Below, piece after piece: positions 11,332-20,837 of a stretch of DNA of 64,000 bases. Under the pieces are notes generated by a model that made no database searches, was not told the DNA's origin, and worked only from the letters and a program-made list of their open reading frames with translations. The translations under genes and the position numbers were made by a program. The DNA is from Pseudomonadota bacterium. GTDB taxonomy: Bacteria > Pseudomonadota > Gammaproteobacteria > Burkholderiales > Burkholderiaceae_C. The first letter of the stretch is position 1. Each line of letters begins with the position of its first letter. The stretch covers positions 248,001 to 312,000 of the forward strand of contig JAIUPQ010000003.1 of the NCBI GenBank assembly GCA_020161145.1, given 5' to 3'.

Positions 11332-12096
11332 TCAGGCGGGCATCCCCTGCCACGTCACCTCGCCGCTCACCGTCCCGTCGGTGGCAAAGCGGCGCTCCGT
11401 CAGGTGCAGCGCCAGCGCGCCGGTGGCCAGGCGCTCCACCACCACCACGCTGGCGCAGCGGGTGCCGTAGCGGCCATCCGGTGCGGCCACATGGATGGGT
11501 GCCAGCCAGCCCTCCACTTCCGGTGCGACGCCGGTATGCGGCCAGCTCTCGGGCGGCGGCACCTGGCGATCGGCCAGCGCATCCTGCAGCCGGGCCGTCA
11601 GCGCCGCCACATCGCGCGCGGCCAGCGCCGTTTGCACGAAACCCGCCAACCGGCGTTGCTTGGGCCACAGCGCCGGCGGCTGGCCGTTGCTCAGCGTGGT
11701 GATGCCGCCCGCCGCCACCGGCAGCGCCGCCGCCAGCGCGCTGCTGTGCAACGCCGCCTCGCCGGTCTGCCAGTTGGCCGTCAGCAAATTCCATTGCTGC
11801 GCGGCCGGCAGCGGGTGGCCGTCCAGCCAGGCCAGCGGCAGCCCTCCGCGCGAGGGTGTGCCCTCGGCAATGGGTGCCGGCGCCCGCAGATTGGTCACCA
11901 GCGCCAGGCGCTGCGCCGCCACGGCCAGCCAGGTGCCACCGGCCCGCACGTCGCGACCGGCCCAGATGGGCGTGCCGCCGGGCGTGGCCCAGGCGTGCAT
12001 GGGCTCGGTGGGCCGCTCGATGAACTCATCGCGGTTGCTGGCCAGCACCGCCACCCAGCGCGGATGGGCCTGCCAGGCCAGGGCGGCAATGCACAT
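11332..12096 (-). CDS. NRDE-domain (TANGO2-like) protein
   Basis: Protein of 254 aa from the NRDE/TANGO2 family, opening MCIAALAW and carrying the eponymous ASNRDEF near residue 20. A conserved acidic and aromatic pattern follows (WAGRDVRAGGTWLAV). The N-terminal Cys after Met suggests an Ntn-type fold, but no activity is established for bacterial members; recent work links TANGO2 to haem or lipid handling. It sits 3 bases downstream of ygfZ, so the two are one operon. Family is confident, function is not. Confidence 0.88.
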   Translation of the reverse strand: MCIAALAWQAHPRWVAVLASNRDEFIERPTEPMHAWATPGGTPIWAGRDVRAGGTWLAVAAQRLALVTNLRAPAPIAEGTPSRGGLPLAWLDGHPLPAAQQWNLLTANWQTGEAALHSSALAAALPVAAGGITTLSNGQPPALWPKQRRLAGFVQTALAARDVAALTARLQDALADRQVPPPESWPHTGVAPEVEGWLAPIHVAAPDGRYGTRCASVVVVERLATGALALHLTERRFATDGTVSGEVTWQGMPA

Positions 12097-12099
12097 GGC

Positions 12100-12921
12100 T
12101 CAGTCCTCCTCGGCAATGGCGTAGGGCAAGGGCTGCACGGTGAGCACCGCGTCACCGCAGCGCAGCGGCTGCGCCAGGGCGGCCAGCTTGAGCGCCACCT
12201 GTGCCGTATGCGCGCCTGCCCGGCTGGCGGCCAGCACCACCATGCCCGCGGGCTGGTCGGGGTCATCGGCCGCAAACACCTCGGCGGCCGGCGTCAGCGG
12301 CGCCGTGCTGCGCACCAGCGCCAGCCGGCGCTTGGTGGTGCCGCGGTACTGGCTGCGCGCCACCACCTCCTGGCCGGGGTAGCAGCCTTTTTGAAAGCTC
12401 ACGCCGCCCACCAGCTCGAAATTGACCATCTGCGGCACGAACTGGTCGGCGCAGGCGGCCACGATGCGCGGCACGCCGCTGGCCACCTCGGCCCAGGCCC
12501 AGTCTTCGGCGGCGGCCTCGGCCCCCGAGGGCAGGCCAAAGTGCAGCGCGCGCCCCGGGCCCAGCGCCAGGCTGCCGGCCGGCGCCGCGCCCAGCACGCC
12601 AGCCAGCGGCGTGGCATCGGCCTCCAGCGTGCACTTGGCGCGCAGCACGAACATCTTCAGGCGCTTGAGCGTGGCCTCTCGCACGTCGGCGCTGCAGGCC
12701 AGGTAAAAGCCATCGCCGCCGTCGCGCCAGACCACCATGCTGGCCAGCAGCCGGCCCTTGGGCGAGCAGTAGCCGGCCAGCCGCGCCGCACCCGGCGCCA
12801 GCGTCAACACGTCTTGCGTGAGCTGGCCTTGCAGAAACGTGGCGGCATCAGGGCCGTGGGCATGGATCAGCGCCCAGTCGGGCAGCGCCACGGCGCCCGT
12901 GGTCAAGGTGGGGTCAGTCAT
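12100..12921 (-). CDS. ygfZ: YgfZ/GcvT-domain folate-binding protein
   Basis: Folate-dependent protein of 273 aa that supports assembly or repair of certain Fe-S enzymes; E. coli YgfZ is needed for MiaB-dependent tRNA modification. The YgfZ signature is present as KGCYPGQEVVARSQYRGTTKRR near residue 180, including the conserved Cys. It opens with an aminomethyltransferase-like half (FLQGQLTQDVL). It diverges from mltG with only 20 bases between start codons, so their promoters must overlap or lie inside the coding regions. Confidence 0.93.
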   Translation of the reverse strand: MTDPTLTTGAVALPDWALIHAHGPDAATFLQGQLTQDVLTLAPGAARLAGYCSPKGRLLASMVVWRDGGDGFYLACSADVREATLKRLKMFVLRAKCTLEADATPLAGVLGAAPAGSLALGPGRALHFGLPSGAEAAAEDWAWAEVASGVPRIVAACADQFVPQMVNFELVGGVSFQKGCYPGQEVVARSQYRGTTKRRLALVRSTAPLTPAAEVFAADDPDQPAGMVVLAASRAGAHTAQVALKLAALAQPLRCGDAVLTVQPLPYAIAEED

Positions 12922-12941
12922 CGTTTGATTATGATTTGCCC

Positions 12942-13934
12942 ATGCGTACGTTGTTGCGGCTGCTGGCCGTCTTGTTGGTGGTGGCGCTGTTGGCAGCAGG
13001 CAGTGTGTGGTGGTGGCTGGAGCGGCCGCTGCCGCTGGCGGCCGAGCGGGTGGAGGTCTCCATCGAGCCCGGCACCAGCCCGCGCGAAGTGGCGCGGCTG
13101 TGGACGGCGGCCGGCGTGCAAGTGCCCACCGAGTGGCTGTACCAGTGGTTCCGCTGGTCGGGCCAGGCGCGGGCCATCCGCGCCGGCAGCTACGAGATCG
13201 AGCCCGGCGTCACCGCCCGCACGCTGCTGGCCCGCATGGTGCGCGGCGACCAGACGCTGGAGCAGGTGCGCTTCATCGACGGCTGGACGCTGGCCCAGGC
13301 CCGCGCCGCGCTCAAGGACGCGCCCCATCTGCGCCCCGCCACCGCCGCCCTGACCGAGGCCGAACTGGCCACGGCGCTGGGCGTTGAGGGGCCGCTGGAG
13401 GGCCGCTTCTACCCCGACACCTACCTCTACAGCCGGGGCGTATCCGATCTGACCGTGCTCAAGCGCGCCCTGACGCTGATGGACCAGCGGCTGGCCACCG
13501 CCTGGGCAGGCCGCGACCCGCAGTTGCGCGTCGGCTCGCCGCAAGAGTTGCTGGTGCTGGCCTCGGTGGTCGAGAAGGAAACCGGCAGCGACACCGACCG
13601 CCCCATGGTGGCCGGCGTGTTCGCCAATCGGCTGCGGCTGGGCATGCCGCTGCAGTCCGACCCCACCGTCATCTACGGCCTGGGCGCCGCCTTTGACGGC
13701 AACCTGCGCCGCGCCGACCTGCTGGCCGACACCCCCTGGAACACCTACACCCGGCGCGGCCTGCCGCCCACCCCCATTGCCCTGGTGGGCACGCGGGCGC
13801 TGGCCGCCACCGCCCGGCCGGCCCAGACCAGCGCGCTCTACTTTGTGGCGCGCGGCGACGGCAGCAGCGTCTTCAGCGACACGCTGGCCGACCACAACCG
13901 CGCCGTCAACCGCCACCAGCGCAACCAGCCATGA
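12942..13934 (+). CDS. mltG: Endolytic murein transglycosylase
   Basis: Inner-membrane lytic transglycosylase (YceG family) that cuts nascent glycan strands and terminates peptidoglycan polymerisation; 330 aa. One N-terminal membrane helix (residues 3-24) is followed by a LysM-like region and the catalytic domain. The catalytic Glu lies in ASVVEKETG, and the conserved block [22 protein letters not shown] follows. ATG 12942 is chosen over a TTG two codons upstream. The stop overlaps tmk by 4 bases (ATGA), the usual mltG-tmk arrangement. Confidence 0.95.
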   Translation: MRTLLRLLAVLLVVALLAAGSVWWWLERPLPLAAERVEVSIEPGTSPREVARLWTAAGVQVPTEWLYQWFRWSGQARAIRAGSYEIEPGVTARTLLARMVRGDQTLEQVRFIDGWTLAQARAALKDAPHLRPATAALTEAELATALGVEGPLEGRFYPDTYLYSRGVSDLTVLKRALTLMDQRLATAWAGRDPQLRVGSPQELLVLASVVEKETGSDTDRPMVAGVFANRLRLGMPLQSDPTVIYGLGAAFDGNLRRADLLADTPWNTYTRRGLPPTPIALVGTRALAATARPAQTSALYFVARGDGSSVFSDTLADHNRAVNRHQRNQP

Positions 13935-14542
13935 CGTTCATCACCTTTGAAGGCATAGACGGCGCCGGCAAGTCCTCGCACATCGAGGCCGCCGCCGCCC
14001 ACCTGCGCGCCCGCGGCGCCGACGTGCTGCTCACCCGCGAGCCCGGCGGCACCCCGCTGGCCGAGGCGCTGCGCGAGCTGTTTCTGCACCGCCCCATGGA
14101 CGCGCTGACCGAGGCGCTGCTGGTCTTTGCCGCCCGCCGCGACCATCTGCACACCGTCATCCTGCCCGCGCTGGCGGCCGGCCGCACCGTGCTGTGCGAC
14201 CGCTTCACCGACGCCACCTTCGCCTACCAGGGCGGCGGGCGCGGGTTCGACACCGGCGTGCTGAGCCAACTCGAAGCCTGGGTCCAGCAAGGCCGCCAGC
14301 CCGACCTGACGCTGTGGTTCGACGTGCCGCCGGCCGTGGCCGCGCAGCGCCGCGCAGCAGCCCGCGCCGCCGACCGGCTCGAAGCCGAAGACCTGGCCTT
14401 CTTCGAGCGCGTGCGCGCCGCCTACGCCGAGCGGGCGGCGGCCAGCGGGGGGCGCATGGTGCGCATCGATGCGGATCGGCCGTTGGAGGGGGTGCGGGGG
14501 CAGGTGTTGGCGGCGGTGGGAGGGTGCGAACGCACCCGGTGA
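13931..14542 (+). CDS. tmk: Thymidylate kinase
   Basis: Phosphorylates dTMP to dTDP; 203 aa. The P-loop is [11 protein letters not shown] at the N-terminus, followed by the DR(Y/F)-type motif in [17 protein letters not shown] and a LID region with RAADRLEAE. The C-terminus (GGCERTR) is short and unlike the usual helical tail, so the end may have been rewritten at a recombination junction. Its stop directly abuts the stop of the convergent Vat gene (TGATCA). The expected next gene holB is missing here. Confidence 0.95.
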   Translation: MTFITFEGIDGAGKSSHIEAAAAHLRARGADVLLTREPGGTPLAEALRELFLHRPMDALTEALLVFAARRDHLHTVILPALAAGRTVLCDRFTDATFAYQGGGRGFDTGVLSQLEAWVQQGRQPDLTLWFDVPPAVAAQRRAAARAADRLEAEDLAFFERVRAAYAERAAASGGRMVRIDADRPLEGVRGQVLAAVGGCERTR

Positions 14543-15199
14543 TCACTGGCGTTGAGCCGACGCCGAGATGGCACGCAGCGCCGGGATGTCGCCCGACACG
14601 ATCAACTCAAGATGCTGGGTGATGGCCTCAATGGGCCAGTCCCACCAGGCCAGATCATTCAAGAACGCCACCACATCTGGATCGAACCGCTGTTTGATGG
14701 GTTGGGCAGGGTTGCCGCCAACCAGGGTGTAGGGCGCCACGTCGGCGGTCACGACAGAGCGGGCGGCCACCACCGCCCCATTGCCGATCTGCACGCCCGG
14801 CATGATGAGCGCGTCATAGCCAATCCAGACGTCATGGCCGACCACCGTGTCGCCCTTGTAGGGCAGGTCACCCGGCTTTGGCATGGCCTTCTCCCAGCCG
14901 TTTCCGAAAATAAAAAAGGGGTAGGTCGAAACCCCCGACATTTTGTGGTTGGCGCCATTCATGATGAACTTTGCGCCACGCGCAATGGCGCAGAACTTGC
15001 CGATGATTAGCTTGTCGCCAATGAACGGGAAGTGATAGAGCACATTGCGTTCAAAATCCTCGGCATTTTCCGGGTCATCATAGTAGGTGTAGTCACCCAC
15101 TATGATATTTGGATTCGTCACGGTGTTCTTGATAAAGCACACCTGCGGAAATCCATCCATGGGGTGTTTGTGATTCGGATCAGGACCTTGCAAATTCAT
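14543..15199 (-). CDS. Vat-family O-acetyltransferase (streptogramin A type)
   Basis: Hexapeptide-repeat (left-handed beta-helix) acetyltransferase of 218 aa, closely patterned on the Vat enzymes that acetylate group A streptogramins. It has an N-terminal block near [13 protein letters not shown], then [20 protein letters not shown], the FGNGWEK loop, [18 protein letters not shown] and the C-terminal [13 protein letters not shown]. The ATG is 2 bases after the stop of the membrane immunity candidate, so it reads as cargo of the Rhs array rather than an independent gene. No promoter or clear Shine-Dalgarno site of its own is seen. Family is confident; the substrate could be another xenobiotic. 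Confidence 0.85.
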   Translation of the reverse strand: MNLQGPDPNHKHPMDGFPQVCFIKNTVTNPNIIVGDYTYYDDPENAEDFERNVLYHFPFIGDKLIIGKFCAIARGAKFIMNGANHKMSGVSTYPFFIFGNGWEKAMPKPGDLPYKGDTVVGHDVWIGYDALIMPGVQIGNGAVVAARSVVTADVAPYTLVGGNPAQPIKQRFDPDVVAFLNDLAWWDWPIEAITQHLELIVSGDIPALRAISASAQRQ

Positions 15200-15201
15200 G
15201 C

Positions 15202-15522
15202 CTATGGCAACCACGGGGCGGGGCGAAACAGACAGAGGTACAGCAGGCATGCCATCAGCACCAAGGCTTCTGGCAGACGAACTCTCAATAGACCGCCGTT
15301 CTCTCTCGGTATCTCTGAAAAGGTCAGGCCAACCATTGCCCCAAGGGAGAAAGATGACCACCAACTGGCCAATCTCAAACCGTGCGCCGCGTGAGCTGTC
15401 GTTTGATTGTTGGTGATGAATTCCATCCAACTGAAAATCGATGCCTCGTTAAAGGCAAAAACAACGACGGCAATCGAGAAAAAAATGCGCCGCCAAACGA
15501 TCTGGCGAAAAATAGAAACCAT
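15202..15522 (-). CDS. Small membrane protein, candidate immunity E
   Basis: Unrecognised 106-aa protein with three likely membrane stretches (about residues 12-32, 50-68 and 85-100). The ATG has GGGA upstream and lies one base after the stop of a Cys-rich toxin-like tail (15524-15685). The vat start is 2 bases downstream. This position repeats the toxin-immunity coupling seen in the other cassettes, hence the immunity proposal. Base composition is lower in GC than the flanking housekeeping genes. Confidence 0.5.
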   Translation of the reverse strand: MVSIFRQIVWRRIFFSIAVVVFAFNEASIFSWMEFITNNQTTAHAAHGLRLASWWSSFSLGAMVGLTFSEIPRENGGLLRVRLPEALVLMACLLYLCLFRPAPWLP

Positions 15523-15523
15523 G

Positions 15524-15685
15524 CTAGTTCCCGCAGCCACATTTTGAACAATTTTTATTAATCCAGTCAGCGACCAAGGCGGCCCGGCGATTTATCTCAG
15601 CATAAATTTCGGACTCAAACCACCCCGTGCTCGTCATTATCCACTTGGGAGCTCCAATCGAAACTGACAAATCTCCGACTGCCAC
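15524..15685 (-). CDS. Cys-rich toxin-tail remnant (cassette E)
   Basis: Open frame of 53 codons starting with a GTG directly after the stop of immunity A and in the same frame as it. The product ends NCSKCGCGN. Other Rhs toxins here end GDCSCK, DSCTCGS and SCGCSK, so this looks like the last 50 residues of a fifth Rhs toxin whose front was lost. A membrane immunity candidate follows at one base. It may be a translated remnant or just leftover DNA; no catalytic motif is visible. Confidence 0.4.
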   Translation of the reverse strand: MAVGDLSVSIGAPKWIMTSTGWFESEIYAEINRRAALVADWINKNCSKCGCGN

Positions 15686-16027
15686 CTACATCGAGTGAGT
15701 CAGACGCAACACCCTGCCATCCTGCTGCGCGAGGTCAATTTCAGCAACCCCCCCCACGCTGCGCCTCCTATTGAAGCTGCCCTTGATGGTCCAAACATCG
15801 CCCTTACGACTAACCAACAAAGGCAACTGAGATTGGATTTGAGCCTTACCATATACGGCGGAAAGATAGATCATTGCAATCTCGCGCGCCACGACTTCAT
15901 TTGCAATCACACCATCGGGAGGCGAATATGAATGAGCTTCAGTGGAAGCATTTGCCGATTGCAAGGTGAGCACTGCAAAGGCCATTGCGCACGCCGCAAA
16001 AATCAGTGGAAAAGATCTTATTTGCAT
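15686..16027 (-). CDS. NTF2-fold immunity protein (immunity A)
   Basis: Secreted protein of 113 aa with a signal peptide (cleavage near NASTEAHS, residue 28). The mature part fits the NTF2-fold immunity family: a helix with [17 protein letters not shown], then [16 protein letters not shown] and the closing [10 protein letters not shown]. The ATG has GGAGA 8 bases upstream and overlaps the end of the JAMM-type Rhs toxin by 10 bases. It probably neutralises that toxin in the periplasm. The partner is inferred from adjacency and known pairings of this immunity family with polymorphic toxins. Confidence 0.75.
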   Translation of the reverse strand: MQIRSFPLIFAACAMAFAVLTLQSANASTEAHSYSPPDGVIANEVVAREIAMIYLSAVYGKAQIQSQLPLLVSRKGDVWTIKGSFNRRRSVGGVAEIDLAQQDGRVLRLTHSM

Positions 16028-17184
16028 GAACAATCTCCGAGAGTCGCGACGCCTTGACCAGGAGTGTATTTTTTATTAACCCCACCCGGAGTTCCCAAAT
16101 AACCAGGAACACCCTCATTATTCGATAAATTTATGTCGGCCGGGCTAAAATTATTGTAATCATATCCTGGCAAATTAGGATGAGTATGCCAGATGCCGGC
16201 ACCAGATTTAATTATTGACCCCGATCCTACATCTGTCCATGTGGAGCCTCCCCTCCGCATGTCCGCCGAATACGTACCATTAAAGTTTTTAAAAACCCAA
16301 CCCCCGAACTCAAGTCCAAACTTGAGTGTCATGGGTCTTGCGTAATCAATTGCATCGACTGCTGCTGCATCCGCACTACAGAACTCGTCCCCAGGCTTCA
16401 AACCGGTCGGATCAACCAACGAAGCCGGATTCCCCCCCACATACCCAAACGTATTAATCCCCCCCGCCAACCCAATCGGATCGCTGGAGATATACCGCCC
16501 GGTGGATGCATCGTAATACCTGGCATTGTTGAACCAGATGTGGGCGCCCAGCTCGTCATCCTTGTACTGCCCCGGGAACCCGATGTGGAGCCCACCCAGG
16601 CTGTCCTGCACCACGTCGCGGCCGAAGGCGTGGTTGCTGGCGCGCCATTTGACGGCGCCCTTGGCGGTGGCCAGCACCTCCGGTCTTGCGAGGTGGTCGC
16701 TGTAGGCCCAGTAGTAGACGCCTGAGCGCTGGATGCCTTGCAGCTCGGCGCCCAGCCAGACGTAGTGGGTGGGGGTCTGGCCACTGGCGGTGTGGGCCTG
16801 CTCGTACAGCAGCTGGCCATTGGGGGCGTAGACGAAGTAGGTCTGTTTGCTCTGGGTGGCGCTTTTGTAGACGCGCTGGCCCAGGGCGTTGTAGCGGTAC
16901 AGGCCCACCTCGGTGGCACCGTCTTTGGCCAGGGCCAGGCGGTTGAAGGCCTCCCATTCGTAGGTTCTGGCATTGCGGCTGTCGCTGGTCTGGTTGCCTG
17001 CGGCGTCGTAGCCCAGGTTGGCGGCCTCGGCACCACCCAGCCCAGTCAGCCAGTGGCTGGTGCTGCCCAGGGCGCTGGTGGTGGTGGCACCGTTCACGGT
17101 CTTGCTCAGGCGGTTGCCGGCCTTGTCCCAAGCAAAGCCCTGGTTCATGCCGCCGGTCTGGTTGGCGGTGGTGAGGCGGTCCAT
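16018..17184 (-). CDS. Orphan Rhs tip A with JAMM-like DUF4329 toxin
   Basis: A 388-aa product. Residues 1-260 are the end of an Rhs core (YD repeats and the hyperconserved [23 protein letters not shown]). A variable toxin of about 125 residues follows. The toxin has EFGGWVF, then HTHPN and NFSPADI, matching the Glu / HxH / SxxD metal-ligand pattern of JAMM/MPN peptidases as in DUF4329. It ends DCSCK. No upstream Rhs shell is present; the frame begins at the MDRLTT methionine, 10 bases after a small membrane gene, with GGGAAGG-like purines before it. It is likely a recombination donor or a translated orphan. Confidence 0.8.
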   Translation of the reverse strand: MDRLTTANQTGGMNQGFAWDKAGNRLSKTVNGATTTSALGSTSHWLTGLGGAEAANLGYDAAGNQTSDSRNARTYEWEAFNRLALAKDGATEVGLYRYNALGQRVYKSATQSKQTYFVYAPNGQLLYEQAHTASGQTPTHYVWLGAELQGIQRSGVYYWAYSDHLARPEVLATAKGAVKWRASNHAFGRDVVQDSLGGLHIGFPGQYKDDELGAHIWFNNARYYDASTGRYISSDPIGLAGGINTFGYVGGNPASLVDPTGLKPGDEFCSADAAAVDAIDYARPMTLKFGLEFGGWVFKNFNGTYSADMRRGGSTWTDVGSGSIIKSGAGIWHTHPNLPGYDYNNFSPADINLSNNEGVPGYLGTPGGVNKKYTPGQGVATLGDCSCK

Positions 17185-17194
17185 GGTGTCGGCC

Positions 17195-17494
17195 CTACCT
17201 TCCCTTAGTTATGTCGTCGACCTCAACATCGCTCTTGGCGTCGACCATAGGACGTCGTGCATTATCGTCTTTACGACCAAATACACCATACATCCGAAAC
17301 ACTGGAATAAAAACCAATAGTCCAATTATTAGCCCCAGCGCCCCTCCACCGAGTCGTTCTATCTCATTTCCCCATCTTGGGGCTATGCCGACAAACCAAT
17401 CAAGTCCGCAACGACCTAGAAACGCCAACCCCGCCGCAGCAGCAATGAGCGCAACCGTGAGGAGCGTACGCGAATTCCTATTTTCCGCAACCAT
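17195..17494 (-). CDS. Small two-helix membrane protein
   Basis: Unrecognised 99-aa protein with two membrane helices (about residues 11-32 and 50-70) and a charged C-terminus ([15 protein letters not shown]). It lies between the glycine-rich Rhs cassette B and cassette A, on the same strand, and stops 10 bases before the cassette A start. It could be part of the immunity set for toxin B or a separate cargo gene. The ATG is chosen because the sequence before it is not protein-like. Confidence 0.45.
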   Translation of the reverse strand: MVAENRNSRTLLTVALIAAAAGLAFLGRCGLDWFVGIAPRWGNEIERLGGGALGLIIGLLVFIPVFRMYGVFGRKDDNARRPMVDAKSDVEVDDITKGR

Positions 17495-17610
17495 AGTCCC
17501 CCGAACTCCCAGTTTGTGAAGTCGATGACCGCAGTCGTTGCGGCGGTTACTAAGCCAAACACGAATCCACTCCGCATTCCTCGCAGAAACCGGCCAGCTT
17601 GGAGTTGCAC
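17416..17610 (-). CDS. Second half of membrane immunity B, or separate small protein
   Basis: A 64-codon frame from a GTG, in the same frame as the 62-aa protein upstream and separated from it only by TAA plus one codon. It has a membrane-like stretch (GFVFGLVTAATTAVIDF). Its last third overlaps the next membrane gene. Either the two halves were once one four-helix protein broken by a stop, or this is noise. Confidence 0.25.
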   Translation of the reverse strand: MQLQAGRFLRGMRSGFVFGLVTAATTAVIDFTNWEFGGLWLRKIGIRVRSSRLRSLLLRRGWRF

Positions 17611-17613
17611 TTT

Positions 17614-17802
17614 TTACAAGTCTCTTAAGAATCGAAATACGGCACGGACGCAAAGGGCACCGCCAATGGCTAGGCCAACATACAAAATCCAAGCCACATC
17701 AAACGCCCTTGAGATTTCTCTGAAAAGTAAAACAATAAGTATTCCACCAACGAACCCGAAATCGAATGGAAGACGGGTCTTTTGTTTTTTTCTAATTACC
17801 AC
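17614..17802 (-). CDS. Small membrane protein, candidate immunity B
   Basis: A 62-aa product with two membrane helices ([13 protein letters not shown] and [17 protein letters not shown]). A GTG start overlaps the end of the glycine-rich Rhs toxin B by 7 bases, the same coupling as other pairs in the array. The frame continues in phase after the TAA for another 65 codons with a further hydrophobic stretch, so an in-frame stop may have split a longer protein. Function is inferred from position alone. Confidence 0.4.
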   Translation of the reverse strand: MVIRKKQKTRLPFDFGFVGGILIVLLFREISRAFDVAWILYVGLAIGGALCVRAVFRFLRDL

Positions 17803-18800
17803 GATGCAAGGCCACTTGTGGTAGTCACACAGCCCATAACGGCGGCGTATCCTCCTACACCAACTCCACCTCGAAGCCTATCACCGACTCCGACCTGCCC
17901 ACCGCCACCCCCAAGGTCAGCCTGGACGCCACCGGCAAGCAAATTTCCACCTTCTGCTTGGAACTGAGCTGACGTGGATGTCGATTTTGAGCCTGGGCAC
18001 TTGTTCGACGTATCCTTAGATACGCCAAGTGCCGCACTGGCACCTAGATATGCCCCCGCGCCAATGCCGGCGCATGCCTGGGTGCTAAACGATATTCCAT
18101 TGCTCGAGAAATTGAACGTAAAGCCAAGACTCCCCCCCTTTAATACACCGAATGCAGAAACACCAGCGCCAACCTGAAAGTCCCAAAGGCCAAATGGATC
18201 AGCAAGCGATATCGGATTCCCCCTCACATACCCAAACGTATTAATCCCCCCCGCCAACCCAATCGGATCGCTGGAGATATACCGCCCGGTACTGGCATCG
18301 TAATACCTGGCATTGTTGAACCAGATGTTGGCCCCCAGCTCCTCGTCCTGGTACTGCCCCGGGAAGCCCACGTTGAGCCCGCCCAGGCTGTCCTGCACCA
18401 CATCACGCCCGAAGGCGTGGTTGCGGGCGCGCCACTTGACGACGCCCTTGGCGGTGGCCAGCACCTCCGGTCTTGCGAGGTGGTCGCTATAGGCCCAGTA
18501 GTAGACGCCTGCGCGCTGGATGCCTTGCAGCTCGGCGCCCAGCCAGACGTAGTGGGTGGGGGTCTGGCCACTGGCGGTGTGGGCCTGCTCGTACAGCAGC
18601 TGGCCATTGGGGGCGTAGACGAAGTAGGTCTGTTTGCTCTGGGTGGCGCTTTTGTAGACGCGCTGGCCCAGGGCGTTGTAGCGGTACAGGCCCACTTCGG
18701 TGGCGCCGTCTTTGACCAGGGCCAGGCGGTTGAAGGCCTCCCATTCGTAGGTGCGGGCGTTGCAGTAGACGCTGGTTTGGTTAGCGCTGGTGAGGACCAT
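17796..18800 (-). CDS. Orphan Rhs tip B with glycine-rich toxin
   Basis: A 334-aa product with about 205 residues of Rhs core followed by a toxin region of about 130 residues. The core has lost roughly 400 bases relative to copy C: its start ([10 protein letters not shown]) joins the [10 protein letters not shown] region directly to NARTYEWE. The toxin is rich in Gly, Ala and Ser ([26 protein letters not shown]), suggesting a membrane-active domain, and it lacks the CxC tail of the other copies. No catalytic motif was found. Small membrane proteins follow, as expected if the target is the inner membrane. Confidence 0.65.
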   Translation of the reverse strand: MVLTSANQTSVYCNARTYEWEAFNRLALVKDGATEVGLYRYNALGQRVYKSATQSKQTYFVYAPNGQLLYEQAHTASGQTPTHYVWLGAELQGIQRAGVYYWAYSDHLARPEVLATAKGVVKWRARNHAFGRDVVQDSLGGLNVGFPGQYQDEELGANIWFNNARYYDASTGRYISSDPIGLAGGINTFGYVRGNPISLADPFGLWDFQVGAGVSAFGVLKGGSLGFTFNFSSNGISFSTQACAGIGAGAYLGASAALGVSKDTSNKCPGSKSTSTSAQFQAEGGNLLAGGVQADLGGGGGQVGVGDRLRGGVGVGGYAAVMGCVTTTSGLASW

Positions 18801-18821
18801 GGTGCGTTGAGCAGCAACGAA

Positions 18822-19232
18822 CTACAACGGACATTTCGAAGGCAGTCGATCCCAATAACTAACACGCCTTGGTATTTCTATCTTTCGATGAATATCATTT
18901 TTGTAGACAATCTCCCCAACCAGCCCTGAAGTTAGCGCTTGGCCGCGAAAAATTGCCCCCTCCTCTGGAATATCAAATTCTATCCCGTCGCCATCAACTC
19001 TAACAACGGCAATACTAGCCCGCCCTGCGCCGCCATCTGCCGCCTGAATAGCTGCAACAGTTCCAGTCGCGACAGGAAATATTTTTACTTCATAACCCAA
19101 TAAGTCACCAGCTTCGCAATTGAACTCCAATGACGAGTAAGTTCCAAACAAAATACTGCTAGCCAACCCAGATGGCAGGCCAAGCACGAAAAAAAAACTA
19201 GCTACCGCAAGTGCACGAGTCAGCATTGCCAT
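18822..19232 (-). CDS. Secreted immunity protein candidate C
   Basis: Unrecognised 136-aa protein with a clear signal peptide ([20 protein letters not shown], cleavage near residue 25). It overlaps the end of the M15-peptidase Rhs toxin by 35 bases and has AGGA before the ATG. Export to the periplasm is where an inhibitor of a peptidoglycan peptidase would have to act, so sequence and context agree. It ends shortly before the truncated start of Rhs tip B. No family name is offered. Confidence 0.65.
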   Translation of the reverse strand: MAMLTRALAVASFFFVLGLPSGLASSILFGTYSSLEFNCEAGDLLGYEVKIFPVATGTVAAIQAADGGAGRASIAVVRVDGDGIEFDIPEEGAIFRGQALTSGLVGEIVYKNDIHRKIEIPRRVSYWDRLPSKCPL

Positions 19233-20796
19233 TTGCCATATCCTGTTGAGCTTGATTTATTTTATCTGGACGATTTCCGGGGTCTTTGAAAAAATGCACA
19301 GGATCTGGATGAGAAAAACCACCGCCCCAACTCAATCCTGCCTGAGTAGCATTGTTCCTAACAATCGTTCTCTGCGCCGAACTCAAACTACTCCAACTTA
19401 TATCAATAGCCCAACCGGCTTCGTGCAAACTAGAGCCCGCCGCCGCTGGCGTAATTGCTCCCGCACTCCCCGAGAGAGCAGCTTGGGATTGAGTCGAACG
19501 AAATGCCGAGGTCACATTGACATTAACACCTTGAGATTTATTCAAATCAATCCAATTTTGAACAACGGGGGAAAATTGATCATCAAGATGCGTATCGCCA
19601 ATGCCCGGAAGGGTGGTTCTACATAACTTTAGACCAGAAAAATCAACCAACGAGACCGGATTCCCCCCGACATACCCAAACGTATTAATCCCCCCCGCCA
19701 AGCCAATCGGATCGCTGGAGATATACCTCCCCGTACTGGCATCGTAATACCTGGCATTGTTGAACCAGATGTTGGCCCCCAGCTCCTCGTCCTGGTACTG
19801 CCCCGGGAAGCCCACGTTGAGCCCGCCCAGGCTGTCCTGCACCACATCGCGGCCGAAGGCGTGGTTGCGGGCGCGCCACTTGACGACGCCCTTGGCGGTG
19901 GCCAGCACCTCCGGTCTTGCGAGGTGGTCGCTATAGGCCCAGTAGTAGACGCCTGCGCGCTGGATGCCTTGCAGCTCGGCGCCCAGCCAGACGTAGTGGG
20001 TGGGGGTCTGGCCACTGGCGGTGTGGGCCTGCTCGTACAGCAGCTGGCCATTGGGGGCGTAGACGAAGTAGGTCTGTTTGCTCTGGGTGGCGCTTTTGTA
20101 GACGCGCTGGCCCAGGGCGTTGTAGCGGTACAGGCCCACTTCGGTGGCGCCGTCTTTGACCAGGGCCAGGCGGTTGAAGGCCTCCCATTCGTAGGTGCGG
20201 GCGTTGCGGCTGTCGCTGATCTGGTTGCCTGCGGCGTCGTAGCCCAGGTTGGCGGCCTCGGCACCGCCCAGCCCGGTCAGCCAGTGGCTGGTGCTGCCCA
20301 GGGCGCTGGTGGTGGTGGCGCCGTTGACGGTCTTGCTCAGGCGGTTGCCGGCCTTGTCCCAAGCAAAGCCCTGGTTCATGCCGCCGGTCTGGTTGGCGGT
20401 GGTGAGGCGGTCCATGAGGTCGTAGCCATAGCCCTGGGTGGCACCCCACTGGGCGTCGGTGATGCCCTGGATGGTGTTGGTGTTGTGGTAGGTGTAGGCC
20501 AGGTTTTGCAGCCCGGGTGCGGTGAGGCTTTGGATGCGGCCGTCGGGGTCCAGGCTGATCATGCGCGGGCGCATGTTGCCCTGGCGCCAGGCGTAGGGGC
20601 GGTTGGTGGCGGGCTGGTAGAGGATGTTGCCAAACAGCAGCCGGGTGCTGGGGGCGGTGCGGCTGGCGTTGGCCAGGCGCCCGACGCTGTCCCAGGTGTA
20701 GCCCACGGCAAAGCCGCCGGGGTAGGTGAGGCTTTCGAGCTGGCCTTTGGCGTTGTAGCCCCAGGTGGTGATGTGGCTCTGGCCGTCAACCCACAC
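19198..20796 (-). CDS. Orphan Rhs tip C with M15 peptidase toxin
   Basis: The longest core copy, 532 aa: about 390 residues of Rhs core and a toxin of about 140. The toxin has an M15 (VanY / L-Ala-D-Glu peptidase) layout: SAFRST, then [13 protein letters not shown] with the zinc ligands H-x6-D, and DPVHFF with the third His. The likely substrate is peptidoglycan stem peptide. It ends DSCTCGS. The frame starts at a GTG with a canonical GAGGAG 4-5 bases upstream, so this truncated copy could be translated. A secreted immunity candidate overlaps its end. Confidence 0.8.
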   Translation of the reverse strand: MWVDGQSHITTWGYNAKGQLESLTYPGGFAVGYTWDSVGRLANASRTAPSTRLLFGNILYQPATNRPYAWRQGNMRPRMISLDPDGRIQSLTAPGLQNLAYTYHNTNTIQGITDAQWGATQGYGYDLMDRLTTANQTGGMNQGFAWDKAGNRLSKTVNGATTTSALGSTSHWLTGLGGAEAANLGYDAAGNQISDSRNARTYEWEAFNRLALVKDGATEVGLYRYNALGQRVYKSATQSKQTYFVYAPNGQLLYEQAHTASGQTPTHYVWLGAELQGIQRAGVYYWAYSDHLARPEVLATAKGVVKWRARNHAFGRDVVQDSLGGLNVGFPGQYQDEELGANIWFNNARYYDASTGRYISSDPIGLAGGINTFGYVGGNPVSLVDFSGLKLCRTTLPGIGDTHLDDQFSPVVQNWIDLNKSQGVNVNVTSAFRSTQSQAALSGSAGAITPAAAGSSLHEAGWAIDISWSSLSSAQRTIVRNNATQAGLSWGGGFSHPDPVHFFKDPGNRPDKINQAQQDMANGNADSCTCGS

Positions 20797-20837
20797 GGTC
20801 GCTCCTCAAAGTGCTGTTGCAATCAGACAAAGCACAA

